Part shown: piece after piece, positions 1 to 7,439 of the stretch
Layout: each line of letters starts with the position of its first letter
Position numbering within the stretch: position 1 is the stretch's first letter
NCBI GenBank assembly: GCA_023386315.1
Contig: JAEWJZ010000014.1
Coordinates: forward strand, 563,001-627,000
Direction of reading: 5' to 3'
Source of the DNA: Bacillota bacterium
GTDB lineage: Bacteria; Bacillota; Clostridia; Lachnospirales; Lachnospiraceae
DNA length: 64,000 nt
Position numbers and translations under genes: made by a program
Notes under the pieces: generated by a model
Told to the model about the DNA's origin: nothing
What the model saw: the letters and a program-made list of their open reading frames with translations, nothing else
The model's database searches: none

Positions 1-489
1 GCTTTCATTGACCAGCAGGGAATAATTTTCCAGTATACGGCCGTCTGCAGCCACCATATCTCCAGCCTCTAACAGAAGAATATCCCCAGGTACGATTTCT
101 TCCGACAGGACTTCTTTATTTTTTCCATCCCTTCTTACCCACGCAACAGGTGCAGATAATGACATCAGACTGTCTAAGGATTTTTCTGCTTTCTGGTGCT
201 GTACAGTTCCAAGAACTGCATTAAGCAATAAGACTGCAAAGATTACTCCGGTGCTCTCCACGTCACCAGATACCATGGAGATCACCGCTGCTATAATCAG
301 AATGATGACTAATAAGTCTTTAAACTGATCCAGAAATACTTGAAAGGCACTTTTTCGTTTTGCTTTTTTCAGCAGATTGGGACCATGTATCTGCCTGCGC
401 CTGAGAATTTCTTCGGAATTCAGTCCATTCCTGACAGCATGAAGCTGTTTAAGGACTTCATCCTCTGATAAACGAAACCATTCTTCCAT
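1..489 (-). CDS. Cation-transporting P-type ATPase, N-terminal fragment (runs off window)
   Basis: The leftward frame starts at the ATG at 489 (protein begins MEEWFRLSEDEV) and stays open to base 1, giving 163 residues. An N-terminal cation-ATPase domain comes first, with the typical GLNSEEILRRRQIHGPN-like stretch. Two membrane segments follow (LLVIILIIAAVISMVSG and a GVIFAVLLLNAVLG region). The start of the actuator domain is then visible (VPGDILLLEAGDMVAADGRI), and the fragment ends at LLVNES, just before the usual LTGES loop. This fits PMR1/PacL-type P2 ATPases that pump Ca2+ or other cations. The catalytic DKTGT motif lies outside the window, so the substrate cannot be assigned. Confidence 0.85.
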   Translation of the reverse strand, partial: MEEWFRLSEDEVLKQLHAVRNGLNSEEILRRRQIHGPNLLKKAKRKSAFQVFLDQFKDLLVIILIIAAVISMVSGDVESTGVIFAVLLLNAVLGTVQHQKAEKSLDSLMSLSAPVAWVRRDGKNKEVLSEEIVPGDILLLEAGDMVAADGRILENYSLLVNES

Positions 490-640
490 TAATGACGCTC
501 CTTCCCATTTCTCCTACTATGGTATGAAACAGGAAGGGAGTTTCATGAATGATTTTCCCGGCTTTGGCTGGCTGCTGTTTTTTATTCCCGCTTTGCAAAA
601 AACGGAAAAGATCAATTATCTGGATCCTGCAGACCCATTA

Positions 641-687
641 AAACAGCCCCATGCAATTGTTTCTATTGCATGGAGCTGTTTTTTTTA
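641..687 (+). terminator. Strong hairpin with T-run between the ATPase gene and luxS
   Basis: The arms 641-657 and 665-681 pair over 16 of 17 positions and are followed by eight T residues (679-686). This is a classic intrinsic terminator shape facing luxS. No rightward gene lies upstream, so it either ends a short leader transcript or protects luxS from read-through. Confidence 0.75.
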
Positions 688-694
688 TTATAAT
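666..694 (+). promoter_or_regulatory. Probable sigma-A promoter of luxS, embedded in the terminator hairpin
   Basis: The -35 TTGCAT (666-671) is separated by 17 bp from a perfect -10 TATAAT (689-694). The -35 box is part of the 3' arm of the upstream hairpin. Transcription would begin near 701, giving a leader of about 55 nt before the luxS ATG. Confidence 0.6.
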
Positions 695-756
695 TTGACT
701 GAAAACAACCAATTAATTCACCGGCTTAACAGCCTTTCAGAAAGGACCTGATTATT

Positions 757-1239
757 ATGGAAAAAATAACAAGCTTTACCATCAATCACTTAAAGCTTCT
801 TCCAGGTATCTACGTCTCCCGCAAAGATAAAGCAAACGATACCGCAATTACTACCTTCGATATCCGCATGACAAGACCGAATTTTGAACCGGTTATGAAT
901 ACGGCAGAGATACACACCATCGAGCATTTAGGAGCTACGTTCTTAAGAAATCATGAATCCTTTGCTTCCAAAGTCTTATACTTTGGGCCTATGGGATGCC
1001 GCACCGGTTTCTATCTGCTCTTAGCCGGCGATTACAAATCCAGGGATATCGTTCCGCTCATTACTGAAATGTATGAATTCATACGTGACTTTGAGGGAGA
1101 AATCCCCGGCGCCGCTGCCAGAGACTGCGGAAACTATCTGGATATGAACCCAGGCATGGCGAAATATCTTGCAAGAAAGTTCCTGGATGCTGTTCTCTAC
1201 GGAATCGATGACGAGCATCTCATTTATCCGGCAGATTAG
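757..1239 (+). CDS. luxS: S-ribosylhomocysteine lyase (autoinducer-2 synthase) LuxS
   Basis: The 160-residue protein has the normal LuxS length. LuxS cleaves S-ribosylhomocysteine to homocysteine and DPD, the AI-2 precursor, in the activated methyl cycle. The metal site is intact: HTIEHL supplies the two histidines and ARDCGNY the cysteine. The catalytic GPMGCRTGFYL cysteine is also present. An AAGGA-type ribosome site precedes the ATG. The stop overlaps by 4 bp the stop of the convergent lipoprotein gene on the other strand. No pfs or metK gene is adjacent. Confidence 0.97.
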   Translation: MEKITSFTINHLKLLPGIYVSRKDKANDTAITTFDIRMTRPNFEPVMNTAEIHTIEHLGATFLRNHESFASKVLYFGPMGCRTGFYLLLAGDYKSRDIVPLITEMYEFIRDFEGEIPGAAARDCGNYLDMNPGMAKYLARKFLDAVLYGIDDEHLIYPAD

Positions 1240-3044
1240 CGGCTGTTTTCAGGTGCCGTAATGCCCCTGCCCCTTACGCTGGCCGCGTTTGAGGTCACAA
1301 TTGACTCAAGCGCCAGTTCGGTCTGTTCCGAGCCTGCCGTGAGGGTGCAGGTACTGCCGGTCTGCAGTCTGGGACTGCTTATGACAACCGAGGAATATTT
1401 TTTATCAGGAGTAAAGCTGATCAGCTCAATTCCATCCCTGTCTTTGAGAGTAATTGCAGTTCCAGCTTTCTGCTGTGACGTAAAATGATATAAAACAGAG
1501 CATTGAGAAGAGGAATCGTCAAACCCCTGCGCCATTCCAGAGCTTCCTGCCGCTATCACTGTGCCACCAGTTACCGTTCCATCTCCATTATAGTCTATAG
1601 CTCCATTTCCGTCACTTACCGGGCCGGTGACATAAACCGCTCCTCCGGATATGAAAATACTTCCGTTAGAATCCAATCCATCTCCTCCTGCATCTACGTA
1701 CAGAGTCCCTCCTGTTATCTTAATATAAGCATTTGTATCATTCTCCATGCCTCTGCCCATTGGACCTCCCCGCATTCCGCCTGAGCTGCCGCCTCTTCTT
1801 TGCTGACCATCTTCTGACTGACTCTCAGCTGATGGTGCTGTTTCTTTTTCTGATGCCTGGGATTCGTTCCCCGCAGATTCCGTAGGAGTACCTTGCCCCT
1901 GGTCACCCGGAGGCAATTGGGGCTGCCTTTTTTGGCTCTGATCCTTCCTGGTATTCTCTCCCTCTGAGGTGGAAGATTTCGGCTCTGCCGCATTGATTCC
2001 ATCATCTGAAGTTTTAATGGAAATCTCTCCTCCATTGATCGTTACCCGATGGCCTTCCAGACCCTCATAACTGCCTGTTACAGTTATCGTACCGTAATTG
2101 ATCACTACATCCCGGCCGGCATGGAACGCATCATCTCCGCTTTCTGCAGTAAAGGTTCCTCCATCAATTACAATATTCCCGCTGGCATGGAAGGAATCGT
2201 CTTTAGAATTTACAGTAAATGTTCCGCCTGCCACATAGATATTTCCAGTAGATGTGTCATCCTCATTGTCTGATTTCACCGCTTTTCCCGAAGTTGTCAG
2301 CTGGAACGTTCCATCAAGGATCTTTACTTCATCTTTACCGGACAAACACTGGGATACGGCGTTAATAGAAATGTTTCCGCCTGTAATTGCCAGAGTATCC
2401 TTAGAAACAATTCCATGTTTATAGTTGGCATTTACCTCCAGACTTCCGCTGCCATTCACAGTCAGATCCTCTTTGGAGAATATAACGCCATCCACTGTAT
2501 TGTCGTCAGTATCTATGTATTCATTTCCTCCTGACAACTTGTTTGTAGTTCCGTCTGCAAGAGTTACAAAAACTTTATCAGCAGCTTTAACATATATTGC
2601 CGCATTCGTCTCACAATGGATCCCTGCATTTTCTAACACGATCTGAACCTTATCAGTGTCCGCTGCATCAACAATAATCTGACCGTTTTCCAGAGTTCCG
2701 CTTACAATGTAAGTTCCTTCCTTGCTGATAGTTACAGTGCTGCCGGATACGCTGGCACCGGTTCCCTCTGTCTCAGATCCGGCTGCATTTAATCTGATTT
2801 TGACCGCACTGCTTTCATCATAGCTTCCATCCTTATCGCGGTCTGTGAATTCCTTATCAACGGTTACTTCTGACGAACTGCTGCCAGTCGTACTATCAGT
2901 GTCAGAACCGGCCTGTATGCTTTGGGAAACGGCAGTGCTTTCTGTTGCAGTCTGGCTTTTACAGCCGGATATGCTTGTTACCGCCAATACTGCTATTAAC
3001 AAAATTGAGGCTGTTCTGCCTCCTGACAGTTTTCTTCTTATCAT
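1236..3044 (-). CDS. Secreted carbohydrate-binding beta-helix lipoprotein (Cthe_2159/DUF4353-like)
   Basis: This 602-residue protein has a signal peptide and lipobox (SISGC at about residue 28), so it should be anchored outside the membrane. The body is rich in repeated beta-strand motifs such as GGTFTVNSKDDSFHASGNI and GDDGLDSNGSIFISGG, typical of the Cthe_2159/DUF4353 family. Members of that family bind pectic or cellulosic polysaccharide through a right-handed beta-helix. A Ser/Gln/Gly-rich linker (roughly residues 355-435) interrupts the helix. The ATG overlaps the stop of the DUF4956 gene as TAATG, with an AGGAGG just upstream, so the two are probably translationally coupled. The ligand is unknown. 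Confidence 0.8.
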   Translation of the reverse strand: MIRRKLSGGRTASILLIAVLAVTSISGCKSQTATESTAVSQSIQAGSDTDSTTGSSSSEVTVDKEFTDRDKDGSYDESSAVKIRLNAAGSETEGTGASVSGSTVTISKEGTYIVSGTLENGQIIVDAADTDKVQIVLENAGIHCETNAAIYVKAADKVFVTLADGTTNKLSGGNEYIDTDDNTVDGVIFSKEDLTVNGSGSLEVNANYKHGIVSKDTLAITGGNISINAVSQCLSGKDEVKILDGTFQLTTSGKAVKSDNEDDTSTGNIYVAGGTFTVNSKDDSFHASGNIVIDGGTFTAESGDDAFHAGRDVVINYGTITVTGSYEGLEGHRVTINGGEISIKTSDDGINAAEPKSSTSEGENTRKDQSQKRQPQLPPGDQGQGTPTESAGNESQASEKETAPSAESQSEDGQQRRGGSSGGMRGGPMGRGMENDTNAYIKITGGTLYVDAGGDGLDSNGSIFISGGAVYVTGPVSDGNGAIDYNGDGTVTGGTVIAAGSSGMAQGFDDSSSQCSVLYHFTSQQKAGTAITLKDRDGIELISFTPDKKYSSVVISSPRLQTGSTCTLTAGSEQTELALESIVTSNAASVRGRGITAPENSR

Positions 3045-3733
3045 TATAATTCCTCCTTATTGCTTAAGGGTCTTCCTAAGAATATCTCAAGATTTCCATT
3101 TCTGCATCGTAAATCATCAATCAGTTTCTTTTCTTCTTCGTTATTTTTTAAAACCACTTCATAATCCAGTTTATAAAGACTGCCCATATTGGTTGTCTTC
3201 ACCTGATTTAAATCCCATTTTTTCAGATACCGGATAAAGACCTCATCAAACACAGATGTATAATCCAAAGACTCAGGAATAGTAATCTTAAGTACTTTTG
3301 CCTCTTTTTTCTGCTGCCCGAATTTGATGGAAGCCAGCAATATATTTACCCCTCCCATGATAAGTACAAACAAAACTGCCATGCCAACATATCCCATCCC
3401 CGTAGCAAGTCCAACAGCCATTGCCTGAAAAATGCTGCTGATCTCCTCTGCCTTTCCAGGAACTGACCGGAAGCGTACAAGAGAAAAGGCTCCCATCACT
3501 GCAACTCCGGTCCCAAGGTTTCCGTTGACCAGTAAAATAACCATCTGCACCATGGCAGGAAGCAATGCAACTGTCACCACAAATCCCCTTGAATATGAAT
3601 TCCGGTACATGTAAATACCTGCAATTACCAGACCAAGAACCAGGGAAGCGGTTAAACACACAAGAAATGACCCTGGTGAAAATAAAACCTCAGTTTCCTC
3701 TGTTAATATTGATTGAAACCATGTATTAAGCAC
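3044..3733 (-). CDS. DUF4956 integral membrane protein
   Basis: The product has 229 residues and about four membrane segments in the first two thirds (for example SFLVCLTASLVLGLVIAGIY and GFVVTVALLPAMVQMVILLV). A conserved GAFSLVRFRSVPG loop follows, then a soluble C-terminal tail of about 80 residues with an alternating beta/alpha pattern. This matches DUF4956. Its start overlaps the VTC-domain gene by 8 bp and its stop overlaps the lipoprotein start by 1 bp, so the three genes form one tightly coupled operon. DUF4956 genes are often seen beside VTC-domain and CotH-like genes. The molecular function is not known. Confidence 0.8.
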   Translation of the reverse strand: MLNTWFQSILTEETEVLFSPGSFLVCLTASLVLGLVIAGIYMYRNSYSRGFVVTVALLPAMVQMVILLVNGNLGTGVAVMGAFSLVRFRSVPGKAEEISSIFQAMAVGLATGMGYVGMAVLFVLIMGGVNILLASIKFGQQKKEAKVLKITIPESLDYTSVFDEVFIRYLKKWDLNQVKTTNMGSLYKLDYEVVLKNNEEEKKLIDDLRCRNGNLEIFLGRPLSNKEEL

Positions 3734-4454
3734 AGCTTACTCCTCCTTTTTTCTCTGATTTCAACAATTGCTTTTTCTCGTACGCCCGACCATATTTGGA
3801 AAATGAGGCCGGATAGATTTTAAGCTCATCCAGTATATGCCCCAGCCAGAGAGGCATGGATCCTGGAATTTTTATCTCCATAAGATACCAGCCGTTCTCT
3901 AAAAGAGGGGATCCCCAGGAACCATTCTCCAGTCTTAAGCACTCTGTCCTCCACTGGATATTTCCATCAAAGGTCAGCCGCAAATTATCATCCTCCATTC
4001 CATACAGAGCAGTTCTCTCATAGGAAATATACATGACAGGAACTATATCTTTGTAAAAATGCAGAAACCAGTCAATCTCACGAAGCACCTGGGTTTCTCT
4101 TCCCGGTTTTATTCCTCTGTATAAATAAGCCTCTGCGTCAGCTAAATTCAGTGTTTCGCGGCGTTTGTAAACAACTCCCTTATATTTCTTTTTCAATTCA
4201 AGAAATACGGAACTGTTTTCTTTGGGAAGCCCATAGCTTCGCAGTCTGAATTTTTCCTTATAAACCGGCTTTTCCAAAGATTCCCTGATCAGCCTTGCAT
4301 CAGGTGTGTCAAAATAGACATTGCATATTGTAGAATTACCATATTGATCTGTTTCCATTTTTCCCTTCAGCCTTTTTTTAAGTTTCAGGAATTGTACCGG
4401 ATCTAACAGATATTTCATTTCTGTCCGTTCAAACGTCATTTGATATCCACTCAT
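3726..4454 (-). CDS. VTC-domain (polyphosphate-polymerase-like) protein
   Basis: This 242-residue protein belongs to the VTC tunnel-fold family (CYTH-like). Signature segments are ERTEMKYLLDP near the N-terminus, KFRLRSYG, VFLELKKKYKGVVYKRR, and a late LMEIKIPGSMP. These supply the basic and acidic residues that line the tunnel in eukaryotic Vtc4, which makes polyphosphate from ATP. Bacterial stand-alone VTC proteins have no proven product. The ATG at 4454 has an AGGAGGG 7 bp upstream. A leftward -10 TATAAT lies at 4497-4502, and a TTCACA direct repeat sits further upstream. It is the first gene of the VTC / DUF4956 / beta-helix operon. Confidence 0.8.
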   Translation of the reverse strand: MSGYQMTFERTEMKYLLDPVQFLKLKKRLKGKMETDQYGNSTICNVYFDTPDARLIRESLEKPVYKEKFRLRSYGLPKENSSVFLELKKKYKGVVYKRRETLNLADAEAYLYRGIKPGRETQVLREIDWFLHFYKDIVPVMYISYERTALYGMEDDNLRLTFDGNIQWRTECLRLENGSWGSPLLENGWYLMEIKIPGSMPLWLGHILDELKIYPASFSKYGRAYEKKQLLKSEKKGGVSCA

Positions 4455-4539
4455 ATAAAACCCTCCTTATCCGCTTTTTTCTGGTACTTTACGCAAATTA
4501 TACAGAGCCAACCTGAAATCAACTTGAAAAAACAGCAGG

Positions 4540-4556
4540 TTCACAGATCTTTCACA
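4540..4556 (+). promoter_or_regulatory. TTCACA-N5-TTCACA direct repeat (OmpR/PhoB-type box)
   Basis: Two exact TTCACA hexamers (4540-4545 and 4551-4556) are spaced by 11 bp, one helical turn. The same pair occurs in the two small-RNA promoters near 49.9 and 51.5 kb. Here it sits between the divergent VTC operon (leftward -10 at 4497-4502) and the Rrf2 gene. Which gene it controls is not clear, and the weaker third and fourth repeats seen at the RNA loci are absent. Confidence 0.45.
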
Positions 4557-4590
4557 GCTTACAGGAAAACAAAAATCTTATTGATAAAAC

Positions 4591-4619
4591 TTGACCATTT
4601 AGGTGCAGTATGTTAATCT
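4591..4619 (+). promoter_or_regulatory. Promoter of the Rrf2 gene with overlapping ACC-N5-GGT dyad
   Basis: TTGACC (4591-4596), a 17-bp spacer and TAATCT (4614-4619) form a sigma-A-like promoter. The dyad ACC-ATTTA-GGT (4594-4604) overlaps the -35. The same ACC-N5-GGT dyad occurs just before cooS (5060-5070), which suggests an Rrf2 operator. Confidence 0.45.
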
Positions 4620-4638
4620 TATAACGTGGAGGTGCTAT

Positions 4639-5040
4639 ATGCTCATTACCAGAGAATGCGATTATGCCATAAGGATCATTAGAGCCTTATCATCGGGCGA
4701 TATCATGAACGTTCCTACGATCTGTGAAAAAGAATCCCTCACTTCTGCCATTACCTATAAGATGGCACGAAAGCTGGAGAAGGCGGGATTAATTAAAAGC
4801 TATCGTGGAAGCGCGGGAGGCTATGCCTTAAACTGTGATCTGGAACGCACAACTTTATATGATATTCTTACTGTCATAGATTCCAAAATACTGCTGATTG
4901 AATGCATGCAGTCCGGCTATGACTGTTCCGTGAACCAGCCTAAGCAGCCATGCCTGGCTCACAGAGAGTTCTTAAGAATTCAGATGAATCTCAATAAAGA
5001 ACTGAAAGAGTGTTCTTTGGCCAAGCTGCTGCACGGATAA
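4639..5040 (+). CDS. Rrf2-family transcriptional regulator, probable CO-dehydrogenase operon regulator
   Basis: I chose the ATG at 4639 because GGAGG lies 6 bp upstream and the protein then begins MLITRECDYAIRIIRAL, the usual Rrf2 start. An upstream in-frame ATG at 4603 would lie inside the promoter. The 133-residue product has the winged-helix region (MARKLEKAGLIKSYRGSAGGYAL) and three later cysteines (ECMQ, YDCSV, QPCLAH) spaced like the Fe-S ligands of IscR/NsrR-type members. It may therefore sense redox state, iron or CO through a cluster. It lies 54 bp upstream of cooS in the same direction. Autoregulation is suggested by the shared dyad. Confidence 0.85.
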   Translation: MLITRECDYAIRIIRALSSGDIMNVPTICEKESLTSAITYKMARKLEKAGLIKSYRGSAGGYALNCDLERTTLYDILTVIDSKILLIECMQSGYDCSVNQPKQPCLAHREFLRIQMNLNKELKECSLAKLLHG

Positions 5041-5059
5041 TTTTTTTAATTTAATCTTT

Positions 5060-5077
5060 ACCAAAATGGTATAGAAT
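5060..5077 (+). promoter_or_regulatory. Putative Rrf2 operator and -10 in front of cooS
   Basis: The inverted repeat TACCA-AAA-TGGTA contains the ACC-N5-GGT dyad also found in the regulator's own promoter. It abuts a -10-like TATAGA (5070-5075). No convincing -35 is visible, so cooS may be activator-dependent or partly co-transcribed with the regulator. Confidence 0.4.
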
Positions 5078-5094
5078 CAAAAGGAGGAAAAACA

Positions 5095-6978
5095 ATGAAT
5101 CAATGTTACGGGTGCAATACCTGTCAAAGTGCCGACAAACCTTTAGAAAAATTCATCTCTGCCTTACCTATGGAAACTTCTCATCACAGGGTGGAAAAAC
5201 AAAGTACCAAATGCGGGTTTGGTCTTCAGGGAGTCTGCTGCAGACTCTGTGCCAACGGTCCATGCCGGATTACTCCGGATGCTCCCCGTGGAATCTGCGG
5301 AGCGGATGCAGACACCATTGTTGCCAGAAACTTCTTAAGGGCGGTGGCTTCAGGAAGCGGCTGTTACATACACATTGTTGAAAATACAGCATTAAATCTA
5401 AAAAATACAGCAAAAATAAAGGGCGAATTAAAGGGTTTAAAATCCCTTGACCATCTGGCAGACATCTTCGGAATCGTGGAATCTGATGTGTACAAAAAGG
5501 CGGAAAAGGTCGCTGATGCGGTAATTGCTGATATTTATAAACCGGAATATGTGGAAATGGAGCTGACCGAAAAAGTTGCTTACGCTCCAAGAGTTGCCCG
5601 CTGGAAAGAGCTTGGAATCATGCCGGGAGGCGCAAAATCCGAAGTATTTAAGGGCGTGGTCAAATGTTCCACCAACTTAAACTCCGATCCTCTGGATATG
5701 CTGGTTGACTGCTTAAGACTGGGAGTCTCCACAGGTGTTTACGGACTGACTCTGACAAACCTTTTAAATGATGTACTTCTTGGACAGCCGGAGCTTCGCA
5801 TGGCTCCCGTAGGACTTCGCGTTATTGACCCGGATTATATCAACATCATGATCACCGGCCACCAGCACACCATCTTTGTTGATTTGCAGGAACAGCTTAT
5901 CACTCCGGAAGCAGTCGCCAGGGCAAATGCAGTTGGGGCCAAAGGCTTTAAGCTGGTAGGCTGTACCTGTGTGGGGCAGGATCTGCAGTTAAGAGGTGCT
6001 CATTATCAGGAGGTATTTGACGGTCATGCAGGAAACAACTACACCAGCGAAGCCATACTCGCAACTGGTGCAATTGATGCCGTTATTTCTGAGTTCAACT
6101 GCACGCTCCCCGGTATTGAGCCCCTCTGTGATGAACTGAAAATCAAACAGATTTGTCTTGATGATGTAGCGAAAAAATCCAATGCGGAGCTGATGAAGTT
6201 TGACTTTGACCACCGCAGGGAACAGAGCGAAACAATCATCGACAAAGTAGTAAAATCCTATCAGGAACGCCGTGGCCAGATACCATTAAATCTTCTTCCG
6301 GACCATGGGTACGAAAACACTCTGACCGGAGTCAGCGAAGGTTCATTAAAGGACTTCCTGGGCGGAAGCTGGAAGCCGCTCATTGATTTAATCGTATCCG
6401 GAGATATCAAGGGTATTGCAGGAGTGGTAGGCTGTTCCAACTTAACAGCTGGAGGACATGACGTTCTTACCGTAGAGCTGACAAAAGAGCTGATCGCGAA
6501 AGATATTATTGTGCTGACTGCAGGCTGCTCTTCAGGCGGTATTGAAAACTGCGGTCTTATGACACCGGAAGCTGCTGAATTTGCAGGTCCCAAATTAAGA
6601 GAGGTATGCAAAAAGCTGGGGATTCCGCCAGTCCTTAATTTCGGCCCATGCCTTGCCATCGGACGTCTTGAAATCGTTGCTACTGAAATTGCACAGGAGC
6701 TGGGAGTCGATCTTCCCAAACTTCCCCTTGTTCTTTCCGCAGCACAGTGGCTGGAAGAACAGGCTCTCGCAGATGGCTGCTTCGGCCTTGCCCTGGGCCT
6801 TCCGCTTCATTTAGGACTTCCTCCCTTTGTGACAGGAAGCAAGGTTGCTGTTAAGGTTCTCACTGATGGTATGAAATCACTTACCGGGGGACAGGTAATT
6901 ATTAATAATGACGCTGTGGAAAGTGCCGGCATACTGGAAAAAATCATTATGGAGAAGCGGAACGGTCTTAATATATAG
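5095..6978 (+). CDS. cooS: Anaerobic Ni-Fe carbon-monoxide dehydrogenase, catalytic subunit CooS
   Basis: The 627-residue enzyme catalyses reversible CO + H2O to CO2 + 2 H+ + 2 e-. Ligands can be placed from the sequence. C40 and C48 would hold the D-cluster, and C49, C52, C57 and C68 the B-cluster. H256, C292, C336, C447, C478 and C519 would hold the Ni-Fe-S C-cluster, and all six are present. An extra N-terminal CYGCNTC motif precedes these and is not a standard ligand set. The operon continues with a ferredoxin and a flavoprotein, and no acetyl-CoA synthase gene is nearby. This indicates a monofunctional CO-oxidising or redox-balancing enzyme rather than the acetogenic ACS complex. AGGAGG precedes the ATG. 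Confidence 0.96.
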   Translation: MNQCYGCNTCQSADKPLEKFISALPMETSHHRVEKQSTKCGFGLQGVCCRLCANGPCRITPDAPRGICGADADTIVARNFLRAVASGSGCYIHIVENTALNLKNTAKIKGELKGLKSLDHLADIFGIVESDVYKKAEKVADAVIADIYKPEYVEMELTEKVAYAPRVARWKELGIMPGGAKSEVFKGVVKCSTNLNSDPLDMLVDCLRLGVSTGVYGLTLTNLLNDVLLGQPELRMAPVGLRVIDPDYINIMITGHQHTIFVDLQEQLITPEAVARANAVGAKGFKLVGCTCVGQDLQLRGAHYQEVFDGHAGNNYTSEAILATGAIDAVISEFNCTLPGIEPLCDELKIKQICLDDVAKKSNAELMKFDFDHRREQSETIIDKVVKSYQERRGQIPLNLLPDHGYENTLTGVSEGSLKDFLGGSWKPLIDLIVSGDIKGIAGVVGCSNLTAGGHDVLTVELTKELIAKDIIVLTAGCSSGGIENCGLMTPEAAEFAGPKLREVCKKLGIPPVLNFGPCLAIGRLEIVATEIAQELGVDLPKLPLVLSAAQWLEEQALADGCFGLALGLPLHLGLPPFVTGSKVAVKVLTDGMKSLTGGQVIINNDAVESAGILEKIIMEKRNGLNI

Positions 6979-6989
6979 GAGGAGGGCAT

Positions 6990-7439
6990 ATGAAACGGAT
7001 ATTCATTGATGAAGCCAAATGCGACGGGTGCAAGAACTGTGTTCTCGCCTGTATGCAGGCACATAGAAAAGATGGCGGAAGCATTTACGATCTGGATTTA
7101 ACCAATCCGGAAAATGAATCCAGAAATCACATCGTCATGAAAGGGAACGGTCACTATGCTCCCATCTTCTGCCGCCACTGCGACCAGCCGGAATGTGTGA
7201 TGTCCTGTATGAGCGGAGCTCTTGTAAAGGACGAAGAATCCGGTCACGTATATTACGACGAAGAAAAGTGCGGTTCCTGCTTTATGTGCGTGATGAACTG
7301 CCCTTACGGCGTTTTAAAAGCGGATACAACCACAAAAACCAAAGTAATTAAATGTGATTTCTGCTTTGACCACGACAGCGAGCCAAGCTGCGTAAAAGCC
7401 TGTCCGACCAAAGCAATCTATGTTAAGGAGGTGGAATGA
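6990..7439 (+). CDS. cooF: CooF-like polyferredoxin (4Fe-4S dicluster electron carrier)
   Basis: The 149-residue protein contains four cysteine clusters of the HycB/CooF type: CDGCKNCVLAC, CRHCDQPECVMSC, CGSCFMCVMNC and CDFCFDHDSEPSC...KAC. This predicts several [4Fe-4S] clusters. In CO dehydrogenase systems CooF takes electrons from CooS and passes them to a partner. It starts 11 bp after cooS behind GGAGGAGG and overlaps the next gene by 4 bp (ATGA). The likely electron acceptor is therefore the flavoprotein encoded downstream. No hydrogenase genes follow. Confidence 0.88.
   Translation: MKRIFIDEAKCDGCKNCVLACMQAHRKDGGSIYDLDLTNPENESRNHIVMKGNGHYAPIFCRHCDQPECVMSCMSGALVKDEESGHVYYDEEKCGSCFMCVMNCPYGVLKADTTTKTKVIKCDFCFDHDSEPSCVKACPTKAIYVKEVE

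Noticed and set aside
524..751. 75-codon open frame upstream of luxS
   Set aside because: It runs through the terminator hairpin and the luxS promoter and has no protein-like pattern, so it is treated as a chance frame.
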